A DNA stretch of 64,000 bases from positions 1-64,000 of the forward strand of contig WYAZ01000161.1 of assembly GCA_011526105.1 (NCBI GenBank). Reading direction: 5' to 3'. How positions within the stretch are numbered: the first letter of the stretch is position 1; every line of letters begins with the position of its first letter. Under the pieces are notes generated by a model. That model saw only the letters and a list, made by a program, of their open reading frames with translations, was not told where the DNA came from and did no database searches. Below, piece by piece: positions 27,280-36,515 of this stretch. Position numbers and translations under genes: made by a program. The stretch comes from Deltaproteobacteria bacterium. GTDB taxonomy: Bacteria; Myxococcota; Kuafuiibacteriia; Kuafuiibacteriales; Kuafuiibacteriaceae.

Positions 27280-29190
27280 CTAGTTCACTTCCTTGTAGTC
27301 CGCGTCGATGACGTCGTCGCCGCCGGACTTGGGCTTGTCCTCACCGCCGGCAGATGGCTCCGACGCCGGTTCCTGGCCCTGCGATGCGCTCTTGTAGAGC
27401 TCTTCGGCCATCTTCGAGGACGCAGCCATCAAGGTCTGCTCTGCCTCTTTCCAGGCTGCCGAGTCTTCCTTCTTCAGCGCCTCTCGAGCGTTCTCGAGCG
27501 CCTTCGTGACCTCCTGGCCGAGCTCGAGCGGGACCTTGTCCTTGCTGTCGGTCATGGTCTTCTCGACCTGGTACACGAGCTGGTCGAGCTTGTTCCTCGC
27601 CTCGATGCTCTTCCGCTTCTCCTCGTCCTCCTGCGCGTGGGCCTCGGCGTCCTTCACCATGCGGTCGACCTCGTCTTTCGAGATGCCCGAGGAGGCCTCG
27701 ATGCGGACGGACTGCTCCTTGCCTGTGCCCTTGTCCTTCGCGGAGACGTGCACGATGCCGTTGGCGTCGATGTCAAACGTGACCTCGACCTGAGGCACGC
27801 CGCGCGGTGCCGGGGGGATGCCGTCCAGGATGAATCGGCCGAGCGTCCTGTTGTCTCGAGCCATCGGTCGCTCACCCTGCAGCACATGCACTTCGACCTG
27901 CGTCTGACCGTCGGCCGCGGTGGAGAAGGTGTCCGACTTGCGCGCGGGAATGGTCGTGTTGCGCGTGATGAGCGCGGTGTACACGCCGCCCAGCGTCTCG
28001 ATGCCCAAGGTCAACGGGGTCACGTCGAGGAGCACGATGTCCTTGGCTTTGCCGGTGAGCACGCCGCCTTGAATCGCGGCGCCTACCGCCACGACTTCGT
28101 CCGGATTCACGCTCTGGTTCGGCGCCTTGCCGAAGAACTTCTTCACCTCTTCTTGGATGAGCGGCACGCGAGTGGACCCACCCACGAGCACGATCTCATC
28201 GATCTCGTGCGGCGATTTCTTGGCGTCCTCGAGCGCGCGCTTCACAGACGCGAAGGAGCGCTTGACCAGATCACCCACCATCGACTCGAACTTGGCGCGG
28301 GTGAGCTTGACCTGCAGGTGCTTGGGCCCGCTCTGATCCGCGGTGAGGAAGGGGAGGTTGACCTCGGTCTCAAACGCGCTGGAGAGCTCGATCTTGGCCT
28401 TCTCCGCCGCCTCCTTGAGCCGCTGCATCACCATCTTGTCACCGGATACGTCGAGACCGGTGTCTTTGCGGAACTCGTCCGCGAGCCACTTGATGACGAC
28501 GTTGTCGAAGTCGTCGCCGCCGAGGTGAGTGTCTCCGTTGGTCGAGATGACCTCCACCACGCCGTCACCGACCTCGAGGATCGAGATGTCGAAGGTACCG
28601 CCACCGAAGTCGTAGACTGCGATGACTTCGTTGCCCTTCTTGTCGAGGCCGTAGGCGAGCGCCGCTGCGGTGGGCTCGTTGATGATGCGCAGAACGTTGA
28701 GGCCCGCGATCTTGCCCGCATCCTTGGTGGCTTGCCGCTGAGCGTCGTTGAAGTACGCAGGCACGGTGATGACCGCGTCGTTCACTTCCTCGCCGAGATA
28801 CTTCTCGGCCGCGCGCTTCAGTTTCTGGAGGATCTTGGCCGAGACCTCAGGGGCGGCGTACGTCTTTCCTTTGATCTCGATTTGAGCGTCGCCGTTCGGA
28901 GAGGCGACGACCTTGTACGGCACGCGCTTCATCTCTTCGGAGACGTCCGCGGTCTTCATGCCCATGAAGCGCTTCACGCTGTAGATGGTGTTCTCGGGAT
29001 TGGTGATCGACTGGCGGCGCGCGACCTGGCCGACGAGTACCTCCCCTTTGTCGGTCCACGCGACGACGGAAGGCGTGGTACGGGCGCCTTCTTCGTTCAC
29101 GATGACCTGGGTTTCCGACCCTTCCATGAGGGACACGACCGAGTTCGTCGTGCCCAAGTCGATGCCGATGACGTGTTTGGGGGATGACAT
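27280..29190 (-). CDS. dnaK: molecular chaperone DnaK (Hsp70)
   Basis: The 636-residue Hsp70 starts [19 protein letters not shown]. Further family signatures are [60 protein letters not shown] and the substrate domain [17 protein letters not shown]. The C-terminal tail is acidic and ends [13 protein letters not shown] chose ATG 29190, preceded by AAGGAGAA; the frame continues upstream to 29442, but without similarity. No grpE or dnaJ is adjacent and no CIRCE element is visible upstream. Confidence 0.97.
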   Translation of the reverse strand: MSSPKHVIGIDLGTTNSVVSLMEGSETQVIVNEEGARTTPSVVAWTDKGEVLVGQVARRQSITNPENTIYSVKRFMGMKTADVSEEMKRVPYKVVASPNGDAQIEIKGKTYAAPEVSAKILQKLKRAAEKYLGEEVNDAVITVPAYFNDAQRQATKDAGKIAGLNVLRIINEPTAAALAYGLDKKGNEVIAVYDFGGGTFDISILEVGDGVVEVISTNGDTHLGGDDFDNVVIKWLADEFRKDTGLDVSGDKMVMQRLKEAAEKAKIELSSAFETEVNLPFLTADQSGPKHLQVKLTRAKFESMVGDLVKRSFASVKRALEDAKKSPHEIDEIVLVGGSTRVPLIQEEVKKFFGKAPNQSVNPDEVVAVGAAIQGGVLTGKAKDIVLLDVTPLTLGIETLGGVYTALITRNTTIPARKSDTFSTAADGQTQVEVHVLQGERPMARDNRTLGRFILDGIPPAPRGVPQVEVTFDIDANGIVHVSAKDKGTGKEQSVRIEASSGISKDEVDRMVKDAEAHAQEDEEKRKSIEARNKLDQLVYQVEKTMTDSKDKVPLELGQEVTKALENAREALKKEDSAAWKEAEQTLMAASSKMAEELYKSASQGQEPASEPSAGGEDKPKSGGDDVIDADYKEVN

Positions 29191-29323
29191 GAATCCGTTC
29201 TCCTTGATCTCTCTGACCGGCGTTCGCGTCTGCCGCGGGTCGGTCCGTCTGGGCGCTAGGTTGATCACACCCGTGTGGGCGTCAAACGCTGATTCGCTTG
29301 TTTCCCCGCCCCGGAATTCTGAG

Positions 29324-29348
29324 GGGGAACCGCGCGCCCGAGTTCCCC
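29324..29348. promoter_or_regulatory. inverted repeat in the dnaK/DsbA-like divergent region
   Basis: ggggaac (29324-29330) and gttcccc (29342-29348) form a perfect seven-base inverted repeat with an 11-base spacer. It lies about 135 bases upstream of dnaK (minus) and 155 bases upstream of the triple DsbA-like gene (plus). The 314-base gap from 29191 to 29504 must hold both promoters. The repeat could be an operator, but no matching regulator is recognised. Confidence 0.35.
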
Positions 29349-29429
29349 GCAGGAAACCCTGAAGAGATCCAGGCCGAGCGGGAATGTGTCCGGCGGGGCT
29401 GAAGTTAGGCACCGCGGAGATGGAAGGGG

Positions 29430-29456
29430 TTGACACCTCCATCCCAGGGTCATAAC
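29430..29456 (+). promoter_or_regulatory. putative promoter of the triple DsbA-like gene
   Basis: TTGACA at 29430-29435 is a perfect -35. CATAAC at 29451-29456 matches four of six -10 bases, but with a short 15-base spacer. It would give a leader of about 42 bases to the ATG at 29505, which has GGGAGAGAG ahead of it. Confidence 0.4.
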
Positions 29457-29504
29457 CCCAAGGCCGTTTCGGGCCAGTGCACCGAGACGGGAGAGAGCAA
29501 TCGA

Positions 29505-31487
29505 ATGAAGACTGGTGCGGCGATTTTTGGATTCGTGGTGACGGGCGCGGTGGGTGTGCTCGTCGGTTTGGCCCTGAAAGACTCTGGCAGCGGCCAGAAG
29601 GTGACTGTGACCGAAGGTCAGAAGGTCGCGCCGGCCGCGGCCGGTGCGCCGGCGGCCGCGCCGGCCGCTCCTTCCGGGGAGCAGGTCTTGCGTGTCCCCA
29701 CGACGGGGGGCTTCCAGAAGGGTCCCGACGACGCGCTGGTGACGATCGTGGAGTTCTCGGACTTCGAGTGCCCCTTCTGCAACAAGGTGGTCCCCACCCT
29801 CAAGCAGATCCAGGACACCTACGGCGACAAGGTTCGCATCGTCTTCAAGCACAATCCCTTGCCCTTCCACGCCAACGCGCCGCTCGCTTCCGAGTACGCG
29901 CTCGCGGCCGGTCAGCAGGGCAAGTTCTGGGAGATGCACGACAAGCTCTTCGAGAACTACAAGGCGCTCCAAGCGCCCAACCTAGACGGCTACGCACAGT
30001 CCATCGGTGCGGATGTCGGCAAGATCAAGGCCTACATCGAGTCGGGTGAGGGCAAGAAGCAGATCCAGGCCGATCAGGCCCTGGCGGCCAAGATCGGCGG
30101 CCGCGGCACCCCGGCGTTCTACATCAACGGCGTGAAGCTCTCCGGCGCTCAGCCCTTCGACAACTTCAAGGCGATCATCGACCAACAGCTCGCCAAGGCC
30201 GAGAAGCTGGTCTCGAGCGGCGTCCCCAAGAAAGACGTCTATGCCAAGATCATGGCTTCGGCGCTCGAGAACGCGCCGGCCGAGCAGCCCAAGCCGCAGC
30301 AGGCTGAGCCCCCGGCCACTCGCCAGGCGGTCGCTCTCTCCGACAAGGCCCCCACCAAGGGCGGCAAAGAGCCCCTGGTCACGATCGTCGAGTGGTCCGA
30401 CTTCGAGTGCCCCTTCTGTAGCCGCGTCACGCCCACGATGAAGCAGATCATCGACACCTACGGCGACAAGGTGGCGTTCCAGTTCCGTCACCAACCTCTC
30501 TCGTTCCACGCGCGCGCCATGCCGGCGGCCAAGGCCTCCATGGCCGCTCACAAGCAGGGCAAGTTCTGGCAGATGCACGACAAGCTCTTCGAGAATCAGA
30601 AGGCCATCCAGGATGCGGACCTCGACCGCTACGCCCAGGAGATCGGCCTCAATCTGCAGAAATTCAAGGCGGACATGGCGTCCAAGGAGATCGAAGAGAT
30701 CATCCAGGCCGACATCAACACCGGCAATGGCGTCGGCGCGCGAGGCACCCCGAGCTTCTTCGTCAACGGCGTACCGGTTCGCGGTGCCCAGCCGTTTCCC
30801 GCTTTCCAGAAGGTCATCGACGAGGAGCTCAAGATCGCCGAGGGCTTGCTGAAGGACGGCGTGAAGCGCAAGGACATCTACGCCGAGATCCTCAAGCGAC
30901 ACGCCGGAAAGCCGGCGCCCGGCCAGCCCGCCCAGGCCGCGCAGCCTCCTCCCGCGCCCACCGGTCCGGTCGATGTCACCATCGGCAAGGCTCCGGCCAT
31001 TGGCCCCAAGGACGCGCCCATCAAGGTCGTGGTCTTCTCGGACTTCGAGTGCCCCTTCTGCGGGCGCGTGAACCCTTCGATCGACCGCCTGAAGCAGGAG
31101 TACAAGGGCAAGGTCCAGGTCGCCTTCAAGCACTACCCGCTTCCTTTCCATCGCAACGCCGAGCTCGCGGCGGTGGCCTCGCTCGCCGCGCATCGCCAGG
31201 GCAAGTTCTGGGAGATGCACGACAAGCTCTTCGCCAACCAGCAGGCGCTTCAGCGCGACTCGCTCGTGAGCTACGCCAAAGATCTCGGGCTCGACGTCTC
31301 CAAGTTCCAGAAGGACCTCGACGATCCGGAGCTCACCACCTGGGTGAAGTCGGACACCGAGGAAGGCAGCAAGATCGGCGTGCGCGGAACGCCCGCCACG
31401 TTCGTCAACGGCCGCTTGGTCTCGGGGGCGCAGCCCTTCGAAGCCTTCAAGGCCATTGTCGACGAAGAACTCAAAAAGAAGTCGTGA
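29505..31487 (+). CDS. exported protein with three tandem DsbA/thioredoxin-like domains
   Basis: The 660-residue protein starts with a hydrophobic signal or anchor ([20 protein letters not shown]). Three full DsbA-family domains follow, each with an active site in a DFECPFC context: Cys89-Cys92 (CPFC-NK), Cys302-Cys305 (CPFC-SR) and Cys516-Cys519 (CPFC-GR). Each domain also has a cis-Pro loop ([27 protein letters not shown]). Repeat spacing is about 213-214 residues, with Ala/Pro-rich linkers. All three active sites are intact. It probably acts in the periplasm as a thiol oxidase or isomerase. A start at 29430 is possible, but 29505 places the signal at the N-terminus. Confidence 0.93.
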   Translation: MKTGAAIFGFVVTGAVGVLVGLALKDSGSGQKVTVTEGQKVAPAAAGAPAAAPAAPSGEQVLRVPTTGGFQKGPDDALVTIVEFSDFECPFCNKVVPTLKQIQDTYGDKVRIVFKHNPLPFHANAPLASEYALAAGQQGKFWEMHDKLFENYKALQAPNLDGYAQSIGADVGKIKAYIESGEGKKQIQADQALAAKIGGRGTPAFYINGVKLSGAQPFDNFKAIIDQQLAKAEKLVSSGVPKKDVYAKIMASALENAPAEQPKPQQAEPPATRQAVALSDKAPTKGGKEPLVTIVEWSDFECPFCSRVTPTMKQIIDTYGDKVAFQFRHQPLSFHARAMPAAKASMAAHKQGKFWQMHDKLFENQKAIQDADLDRYAQEIGLNLQKFKADMASKEIEEIIQADINTGNGVGARGTPSFFVNGVPVRGAQPFPAFQKVIDEELKIAEGLLKDGVKRKDIYAEILKRHAGKPAPGQPAQAAQPPPAPTGPVDVTIGKAPAIGPKDAPIKVVVFSDFECPFCGRVNPSIDRLKQEYKGKVQVAFKHYPLPFHRNAELAAVASLAAHRQGKFWEMHDKLFANQQALQRDSLVSYAKDLGLDVSKFQKDLDDPELTTWVKSDTEEGSKIGVRGTPATFVNGRLVSGAQPFEAFKAIVDEELKKKS

Positions 31488-31492
31488 GCCCG

Positions 31493-31514
31493 GTCCGGAG
31501 CGTTTGCTCCGGAC
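31493..31514 (+). terminator. terminator-like hairpin after the triple DsbA-like gene
   Basis: A perfect nine-base stem, gtccggagc (31493-31501) with gctccggac (31506-31514), encloses the loop gttt, six bases after the stop codon. No U-run follows, so it may be a 3'-end stabiliser or a Rho-assisted terminator. Confidence 0.6.
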
Positions 31515-31802
31515 ACACTTGCTGCCCCGCCCCGGGCACCACCAAGTCACCGAGACCGCGAGAGATGGCGAAGCTCGCTCTCGCGGCCCCAGCTGCGGCT
31601 CGAGCGTGGTGCTCTCTGCGGCGTGGTCCCATGCCTCCGACGCCATCTTCAGCATCACCGCAGAAGGCCTCCAGGGCCGGGTCGAGGGCCCGTAGCGCCC
31701 TCGAGACGGACGCAGTCTCGAGGTATCGAGGTCAGGTCGCCGCCACGAACAAACTGGGCATCCTCTACGAGCTCGAAGACGCGCGCTGATGCCAGGGGCT
31801 CG
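31515..31802. other. stretch without a confident gene
   Basis: Between the hairpin and the CPXCG gene no frame looks convincingly coding. Short frames read SAAWSHASDAIFSITAEG (plus, ending at 31695) and, in another frame, SRYRGQVAATNKLGILYELEDAR (ending at 31789). These two pieces could be remnants of one frameshifted gene. I cannot assign it to a family. Confidence 0.4.
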
Positions 31803-31991
31803 TCAGCCCTCGTAGTGGTTGTGGGCTCGTGTCTCGCCGGTCTCGGGGTCGACCTGAACCGAGACGCGATTCGGTCGGCAGCAGACTTGGCAGTCCTCGA
31901 CGTAGCTCTGCTCGGCGCCCGCGGTGGGGTCGATGAGGATGCTCGAGGTCTCCCCGCAGTAGCCGCAGATGAAGTCGACTTCCACCGGCAT
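31803..31991 (-). CDS. CPXCG motif-containing cysteine-rich protein
   Basis: This is a 62-residue protein of the small CPXCG-type zinc-binding family. Cysteines occur in FICGYCGE (Cys9, Cys12) and EDCQVCCRPN (Cys34, Cys37, Cys38). The rest follows the family pattern, with DPTAGAEQSYVEDC and a VQVDPETGETRAHNHYEG tail. It presumably binds one zinc. Its function is unknown in all members I know. It stands alone, 29 bases downstream of the next minus-strand gene. Confidence 0.85.
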   Translation of the reverse strand: MPVEVDFICGYCGETSSILIDPTAGAEQSYVEDCQVCCRPNRVSVQVDPETGETRAHNHYEG

Positions 31992-32020
31992 GGGTCGAGC
32001 CTACAGCGGTCCTCGTCAAA

Positions 32021-32917
32021 TCACGAGAAGACCCGAAGCCAGCGCTCCGGTTCGTCGTCTCCGAGCACGCCCTCTAGGCTGAACAGCGCGAGGTCTTGCA
32101 CGCCCGCCGCCCGGGCGCTCTGCACGTCCCGGAGTAAAAGCTCCGGGTGCTCGAGCACCGCTTCGTCCCCGAGCTTGCCGGTCCCGACCAATCCGAGCGA
32201 CACGGAGATTGCGCCAAGCTGACGCGAGCGCGCGATCGAACGATAGGCCCACCGCGTGAGCCTATCGGCCACCCTCGGGGCGACCGCGTGAATCATGCTC
32301 GAGTAGAGCATGGGACAGAGCACGTCCCACTCGCCGGTTCGGACCGGCGTTCCCAGGAGCCCCCCGAGGATCGGCGTCTTGGTCCGCAGGTCGAGGAGTT
32401 GGACCGGCCAGATGGCCGCAAGACTCTCGATCGAGCGTGCACGCAGCACTCGCCGCACCCCCGAGAAGGCGTGGCTGGCCCGAAGCCGCAGTTCCTCGGC
32501 TTCGGGGGAGATCGAGCGCGCGAGCTCCGAGGCGAGGATCCGCACGCGTGGCCCGTCGAGCAGCGCTCGCGTGATGGGCAACCTCGGCTCGAGATCGACG
32601 GCGAGCGTCCGCGGCGCCACCCCACCACGCTCCGCGAAGGCAAGCACCTGAGTCACGCGGCGCTCGAAGCTCGCCGCGTTGGCGTGCGAGGGCCAGTAGC
32701 CCTCGGCGTCCGAGAGGAGCGGCCAGAGACCGACTCGGATCCCCGCTCCGGAGAGGCGGCCGAGCGCTTCGAGCGTGTCGCCATCTTCGCGTTCCGGCGG
32801 AATCGCCACGATGGGCTCGAGGTCGAAGCGCTGCAGCAGGCGCAGCGTGGCCGGATCCTTCAGCACCCGCGCGGGCAGGTTCTCCGCCCAGATGCGTCGC
32901 CTGGGCCTCGAGCTCAT
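32021..32917 (-). CDS. hypothetical protein, possibly TIM-barrel-like
   Basis: This 298-residue soluble protein has no signal peptide. Alternating beta/alpha segments suggest a barrel (LEPIVAIPPERED, GIRVGLWPLLSD, RTLAVDLEPRLP, WDVLCPMLYSSM, LGAISVSLGLVGTG, VQDLALFSLEGVLGD). The acidic VDLEP and the final FSLEG resemble ends of barrel strands in sugar-acting enzymes, but I do not recognise a family. ATG 32917 is preferred; an upstream ATG at 32956 adds 13 unconserved residues. Confidence 0.65.
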   Translation of the reverse strand: MSSRPRRRIWAENLPARVLKDPATLRLLQRFDLEPIVAIPPEREDGDTLEALGRLSGAGIRVGLWPLLSDAEGYWPSHANAASFERRVTQVLAFAERGGVAPRTLAVDLEPRLPITRALLDGPRVRILASELARSISPEAEELRLRASHAFSGVRRVLRARSIESLAAIWPVQLLDLRTKTPILGGLLGTPVRTGEWDVLCPMLYSSMIHAVAPRVADRLTRWAYRSIARSRQLGAISVSLGLVGTGKLGDEAVLEHPELLLRDVQSARAAGVQDLALFSLEGVLGDDEPERWLRVFS

Positions 32918-33062
32918 CTCAGAGCCCCTTTGGTTGCGATCCAGACCGATACGCATCGGTCCACCGTGTCGGGCCTCCTCGTGTCATCGCAGGATAGCGC
33001 GTTGGTCGGCCCGGCTTGCGCACCTCGCATCTCTGTCGTCTCGCTCGGGCAGGGGGCTCGAG

Positions 33063-34298
33063 TCATGCGGGCTCCGTGTGATACTCGGCGGCGGCGAAGC
33101 TGACCACGGAGTCGTCGTCGATGTTCCACTGGTCGTAGTGCAGCAGGTTCCCCCGGGCCTCGGGGACCGCCCTGGCGAAGGTGTAGAGCGGCGAGAACCC
33201 ACACCACCGCAGCGGGTCCTGCTCCTGGGTCACGAGATCGAGGAAGCGCTCGGTCTGACCACGGAAGAGGGCGTCGAGTCGCTCGCGTTCGATCGCTTCT
33301 ACCTCGAGCATCTCGCCGCGCAGTCGGCGAGCCGCGCGTGGGTCTCCGTAGCGGCGTCCGACATGGGCGAGGTCGACGCCGAGGACGAAGACGAGGTCTC
33401 TCTGCTTCGCGTAGAGCTCCGAGAGCGCGTCAAAGAAGGCGCGGACCTCGTCCTTGTCCTCGGGCGGACGACCCGAGATCAGGCTGTCGAGGAACGCGCC
33501 ACATAGGATGGGGACCACCTCGATGTCGGCTCGCCTCAGGGTGTGCTGCAGGAACACGACCTGAAACTCGATCGAGTGTTCGACCGCGTGTTGGTAGTCC
33601 TCGAGGCTCACCGCGGAAGGGGAAGCGCGCGCCAGCTCCTTCACGAGCGCCGGCGCCGCGCGTGTTCGACCAAACGGGGTCTCGAACGGCTTCTCGGTGA
33701 GTCCGAAGCGCTCGGGAGCGCCCTGGTGAGAGGTGCCCAAGATGACGAAGGTGCTGTCGGCGAGCTGTGGGCTCAGGCGCTGGTAGGCCCTGACGTATCC
33801 TCGAACCCCGCCAAACGGGCTCACGTGTGGGGCAATGATCGCCATCGGGGGCCGCTTCGACGCCGAAACACCGTTCCCGCTGGTGTGCGCGTGGTATCGG
33901 TGGAGCTCCGCGTCGAGGGCGGCGCGGCTCTCCGGATAGCTGCTGCCTGCGTGCGCGGCCCGACGGACCGGCGCGACCTGGAAGCTCGAGTGCGCGCGCT
34001 CCCGAAGACTCCAGAAGTTCGCATCCTCGAGAAAGCCGGCCTCCGCGAGGCTCTGCACGAGCGCGTTCGCCTCATCCCTGCGCTCGTTCCTCGGTACCCC
34101 GAGCGAAGCGAGGCAGGCCTCGATCGCTTCGAGGTCGTGTTGGCCGTCCAGCAGCGGCATGGAGTGTACGAGCGCCGGAGGAATCACCAGGACCGACGGG
34201 CTGTACCCGAGCGGGTCCCGAATCAGCACTCCAGGGTGCTTGGGGTCCGGGGAGGGGAGGAACTCGAGCTCCGCTCTCAGGGCGGGGACAAGGCTCAT
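33063..34298 (-). CDS. amrB: AmmeMemoRadiSam system protein B (Memo family) with an extra N-terminal domain
   Basis: Residues about 115-405 match the Memo family: VRRAAHAGSSYP, MAIIAPHVSPFGGVRGYVRAYQRL, VILGTSHQGAPERFGLT, DYQHAVEHSIEFQVVFLQH and DPLRWCGFSPLYTF. The conserved His158, His241 and Cys at about 364 are all present, equivalent to the metal-site residues of human MEMO1. Residues 1-110 form a separate alpha/beta domain resembling a PqqD or winged-helix fold (LVIPPALVHSMPLLDGQHD). The usual radical-SAM and AMMECR1 partners are not nearby. The gene overlaps the upstream lipoprotein by four bases. Confidence 0.87.
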   Translation of the reverse strand: MSLVPALRAELEFLPSPDPKHPGVLIRDPLGYSPSVLVIPPALVHSMPLLDGQHDLEAIEACLASLGVPRNERRDEANALVQSLAEAGFLEDANFWSLRERAHSSFQVAPVRRAAHAGSSYPESRAALDAELHRYHAHTSGNGVSASKRPPMAIIAPHVSPFGGVRGYVRAYQRLSPQLADSTFVILGTSHQGAPERFGLTEKPFETPFGRTRAAPALVKELARASPSAVSLEDYQHAVEHSIEFQVVFLQHTLRRADIEVVPILCGAFLDSLISGRPPEDKDEVRAFFDALSELYAKQRDLVFVLGVDLAHVGRRYGDPRAARRLRGEMLEVEAIERERLDALFRGQTERFLDLVTQEQDPLRWCGFSPLYTFARAVPEARGNLLHYDQWNIDDDSVVSFAAAEYHTEPA

Positions 34299-35260
34299 TC
34301 GATCTCGCCCTCGAAGCGATGGGCCTCGAGCTCGAAGGTGATCGAGTAGCCGTCCTTGAGCTCAGAGCGAAGGGCGCAGGTCCAAGGCTCGGCCGCGTTC
34401 GACGGCTCGAGCTCGCGGCCTTGGCCATCGAGGCAGCGCGAGACTCGCCGGCTCACTTGGTTCACGTGTAGCTTCTCCAAGCCGTCTGCCGGACTGATGT
34501 CGATGTCCGGCTGAGCCGCGCTGGCGATGAGGTCGAGGAGCGTCTGATCATCGCGACCGCAGAGGGCTTCCTCTCTTCCGCAAAAGGGATTCGGCCGAGT
34601 CGCGAGATCCGGGATTGTGGCGGCACCGCCAATGAGAAAGCGGTCGAGGCGCGCCTTCGCCGGATCGATCCGAGCCTGGAGGGCCGCCACCGCGAGCCGG
34701 AAGGCGAGGTCGTAGCTCGCACCGTCGCGGTCGGTGCCGAGCACGAGTTCGAGCTCGTGGCCGGGCGGAGCGCTGATCTCGTCGTTCTCGAGTTGAGCGA
34801 GGGCGCGAGAGCGAGCCCGGCCTTCCAGTAAGGAACGCTCGGAGATCCGGAGCCCACCAGTGGGCGTCGGCTCCCCAACGTAGAGGCTCACGCTGACGAG
34901 ATCGACCTCGGGCGCCGGCTCGGGCTCGATCCCGGCGATCTCCACGAGCAGTCGATCGGCGCTCTCGGAGAGCACTCGAAGTACCTCCGTGTTGCCCGCG
35001 CGAAGCTGGTACAGGCGGTTGTCGACGCAGTCGTCGGTCGCTACACAAGCGCCGTCCAAATCGAAGCCTCGCGTTCGTTCGGCAACGCCCACGGAGTTCA
35101 CGACGAAGACGAGGCCGCTGCCGGGCGCATCGTCCTGTCCGTCAGAGGTCGAGGGGCCTCCACCGCCGCACGCGATGAGTAGCAACAGCGCCCATCCGCC
35201 GGTGATCGTGGCGCATGAAGAAGGCCGAAAGAGGCGCCGCCTCCGCATCCTCGCGATCAT
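34295..35260 (-). CDS. hypothetical lipoprotein upstream of the Memo gene
   Basis: This 321-residue protein has a basic N-terminus (RMRRRRLFRP), a hydrophobic stretch and a lipobox LLIAC followed by Gly, so it should be an exported lipoprotein. The mature part is beta-rich with paired Cys (DGACVATDDCVDN, FCGREEALCGRDD) that could form disulfides. No family recognised. It overlaps the Memo gene (ATGA), implying a two-gene operon. The ATG at 35260 is preferred over an alternative start at 35284. Confidence 0.72.
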   Translation of the reverse strand: MIARMRRRRLFRPSSCATITGGWALLLLIACGGGGPSTSDGQDDAPGSGLVFVVNSVGVAERTRGFDLDGACVATDDCVDNRLYQLRAGNTEVLRVLSESADRLLVEIAGIEPEPAPEVDLVSVSLYVGEPTPTGGLRISERSLLEGRARSRALAQLENDEISAPPGHELELVLGTDRDGASYDLAFRLAVAALQARIDPAKARLDRFLIGGAATIPDLATRPNPFCGREEALCGRDDQTLLDLIASAAQPDIDISPADGLEKLHVNQVSRRVSRCLDGQGRELEPSNAAEPWTCALRSELKDGYSITFELEAHRFEGEIE

Positions 35261-35371
35261 GGGTGAGCCGGAGAAGGCGAGCAAGACGCCGGGTTGGCGG
35301 TGCGGCCGCGGGAATCCCTAGGCTTCCGTCCTCGGAAGCGCCCGGTTCAAGCTGAAAGGGGAGGCTAGCCC

Positions 35372-35566
35372 ATGACGAAGGTGATGCAGGACATTTTGTT
35401 TCTCGCGGCCCGCGAGGTGGCCAAGGACCTGACGAAGGAGGCGCTGCGCCACGGCCTGCAAAGCGCCGTGGCCGGGCTTCGACGAAAGCGGGTCGTGCCC
35501 AAGACCGAAGGCGTGCGCTGCATTCAGCGCGTTTCGCTCGCCGTAGATGCCCGGGAAAGGACTTGA
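35372..35566 (+). CDS. possible small helical protein
   Basis: A 64-codon frame starts at an ATG with AGGGGAGG well placed upstream. The first 40 residues (MTKVMQDILFLAAREVAKD to LQSAVAGLRRK) would form an amphipathic helix. The last codons run into the tRNA-Leu gene on the opposite strand, so the tail cannot be freely evolving protein. It may be real but short, or a chance frame. No family recognised. Confidence 0.3.
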   Translation: MTKVMQDILFLAAREVAKDLTKEALRHGLQSAVAGLRRKRVVPKTEGVRCIQRVSLAVDARERT

Positions 35567-35630
35567 ACCTTCACTCTGTTGCCAGAAACGGATTTTGAAT
35601 CCGCCGCGTCTACCATTCCGCCACCCGGGC
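35548..35630 (-). tRNA. tRNA-Leu (anticodon CAA)
   Basis: This 83-nucleotide class II tRNA has acceptor stem GCCCGGG/CCCGGGC, D-arm GCGGAATGGTAGACGC, anticodon stem GCGGA/TCCGT with loop TTCAAAA (anticodon CAA), a long variable arm, and T-arm GAAGGTTCAAGTCCTTT. The CCA end is not encoded. It decodes UUG. The discriminator base is A, as expected for tRNA-Leu. Confidence 0.95.
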
Positions 35631-35719
35631 GCTCCGCTGCTTTGCGGGGTCGCCGATGCTGGCAAATGGCGGGAGGATTGTAAAGCGCGTCCGTATTGTC
35701 GGTGGCCGCGGTTTTTGGC

Positions 35720-36502
35720 ATGCCTCGAAGCGTGTCTTCCCAGAAGCTCGTTCGGGACGTCTTTTCGGGTCGAGTCGTGGTCGTCACCGGAGCCAGTCGG
35801 GGCATCGGCGCCGCAACCTCGGTGCTCCTGGCCGGGCGGGGGGCGAAGGTCGTTGCGGTGGCACGGGGCGTCGAGGGCCTCGAGGCTTTGGCCGGGAGCG
35901 CAGAAGGGATCGAGCCCTTCGCATGCGATGTGACCGCGGCGGCCGATCGTGATCGTCTCCTGACCCACCTGAGCTCAGCGCACGGTCGGCTCGATCTCCT
36001 CGTCAACAACGTGGGCGGAAACGTGAGAAAGCCGACGCTCGAGTACACGGACCTGGAGTTCGCCGAGGTGATGAAAACCAACCTCGAGCCGGCCTGGGCG
36101 TTGTCTCGATCGCTTCATCCGCTGCTCGCGGCCTCCGGAGCAGGCAGCATCGTGAACGTGAGTTCCGTGGCGGCCAAGGAGAGCATTCGCACATCCAGCG
36201 CTGCCTATGCGGTGAGCAAGGCGGGGCTCGAGGCGCTCACGCGATTCCTCGCGGTCGAGTGGGCGCCCGATGGTATCCGCGTGAACGCGGTAGCGCCTTG
36301 GTATGTGCGCACGCCGCTCGCGGCGGCGGTGCTCGAGGACAAAGAGAAGCTCGGGCGCATCCTGGCTCGCACGCCCGCGGGTCGGGTAGGGGAGCCGGCC
36401 GAGGTCGCGGCCGCGATCGCGTTCCTCGGCTCGAAGGACGCGAGCTGGATCACCGGGGTGGTGCTCCCGGTCGACGGTGGCTTCTCGGCGCTGGGGTTGT
36501 GA
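35720..36502 (+). CDS. short-chain dehydrogenase/reductase
   Basis: This 260-residue classical SDR has the NAD(P)-binding TGASRGIG at residues 23-30, the structural NNVGGN, Ser in VNVSSVAAKES, the catalytic YAVSK, and AVAPWYVRTPL. It ends in the usual GVVLPVDGGFS. The closest subfamily by pattern is tropinone-reductase-like or 3-oxoacyl-ACP-reductase-like; substrate cannot be told. The ATG at 35720 is preferred; a TTG at 35696 would add eight residues. It stands alone between tRNA-Leu and a convergent lipoprotein gene. Confidence 0.9.
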   Translation: MPRSVSSQKLVRDVFSGRVVVVTGASRGIGAATSVLLAGRGAKVVAVARGVEGLEALAGSAEGIEPFACDVTAAADRDRLLTHLSSAHGRLDLLVNNVGGNVRKPTLEYTDLEFAEVMKTNLEPAWALSRSLHPLLAASGAGSIVNVSSVAAKESIRTSSAAYAVSKAGLEALTRFLAVEWAPDGIRVNAVAPWYVRTPLAAAVLEDKEKLGRILARTPAGRVGEPAEVAAAIAFLGSKDASWITGVVLPVDGGFSALGL

Positions 36503-36515
36503 GCGCGTGCTCGAC

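Noticed and set aside
27637-29187. 516-codon plus-strand frame
   Set aside because: Antisense to dnaK, a known source of long spurious frames in GC-rich genomes.
29191-29504. CIRCE/HrcA element or sigma-32 promoter for dnaK
   Set aside because: No TTAGCACTC-N9-GAGTGCTAA and no CTTGAA/CCCCAT pair can be found; only an unrelated inverted repeat.
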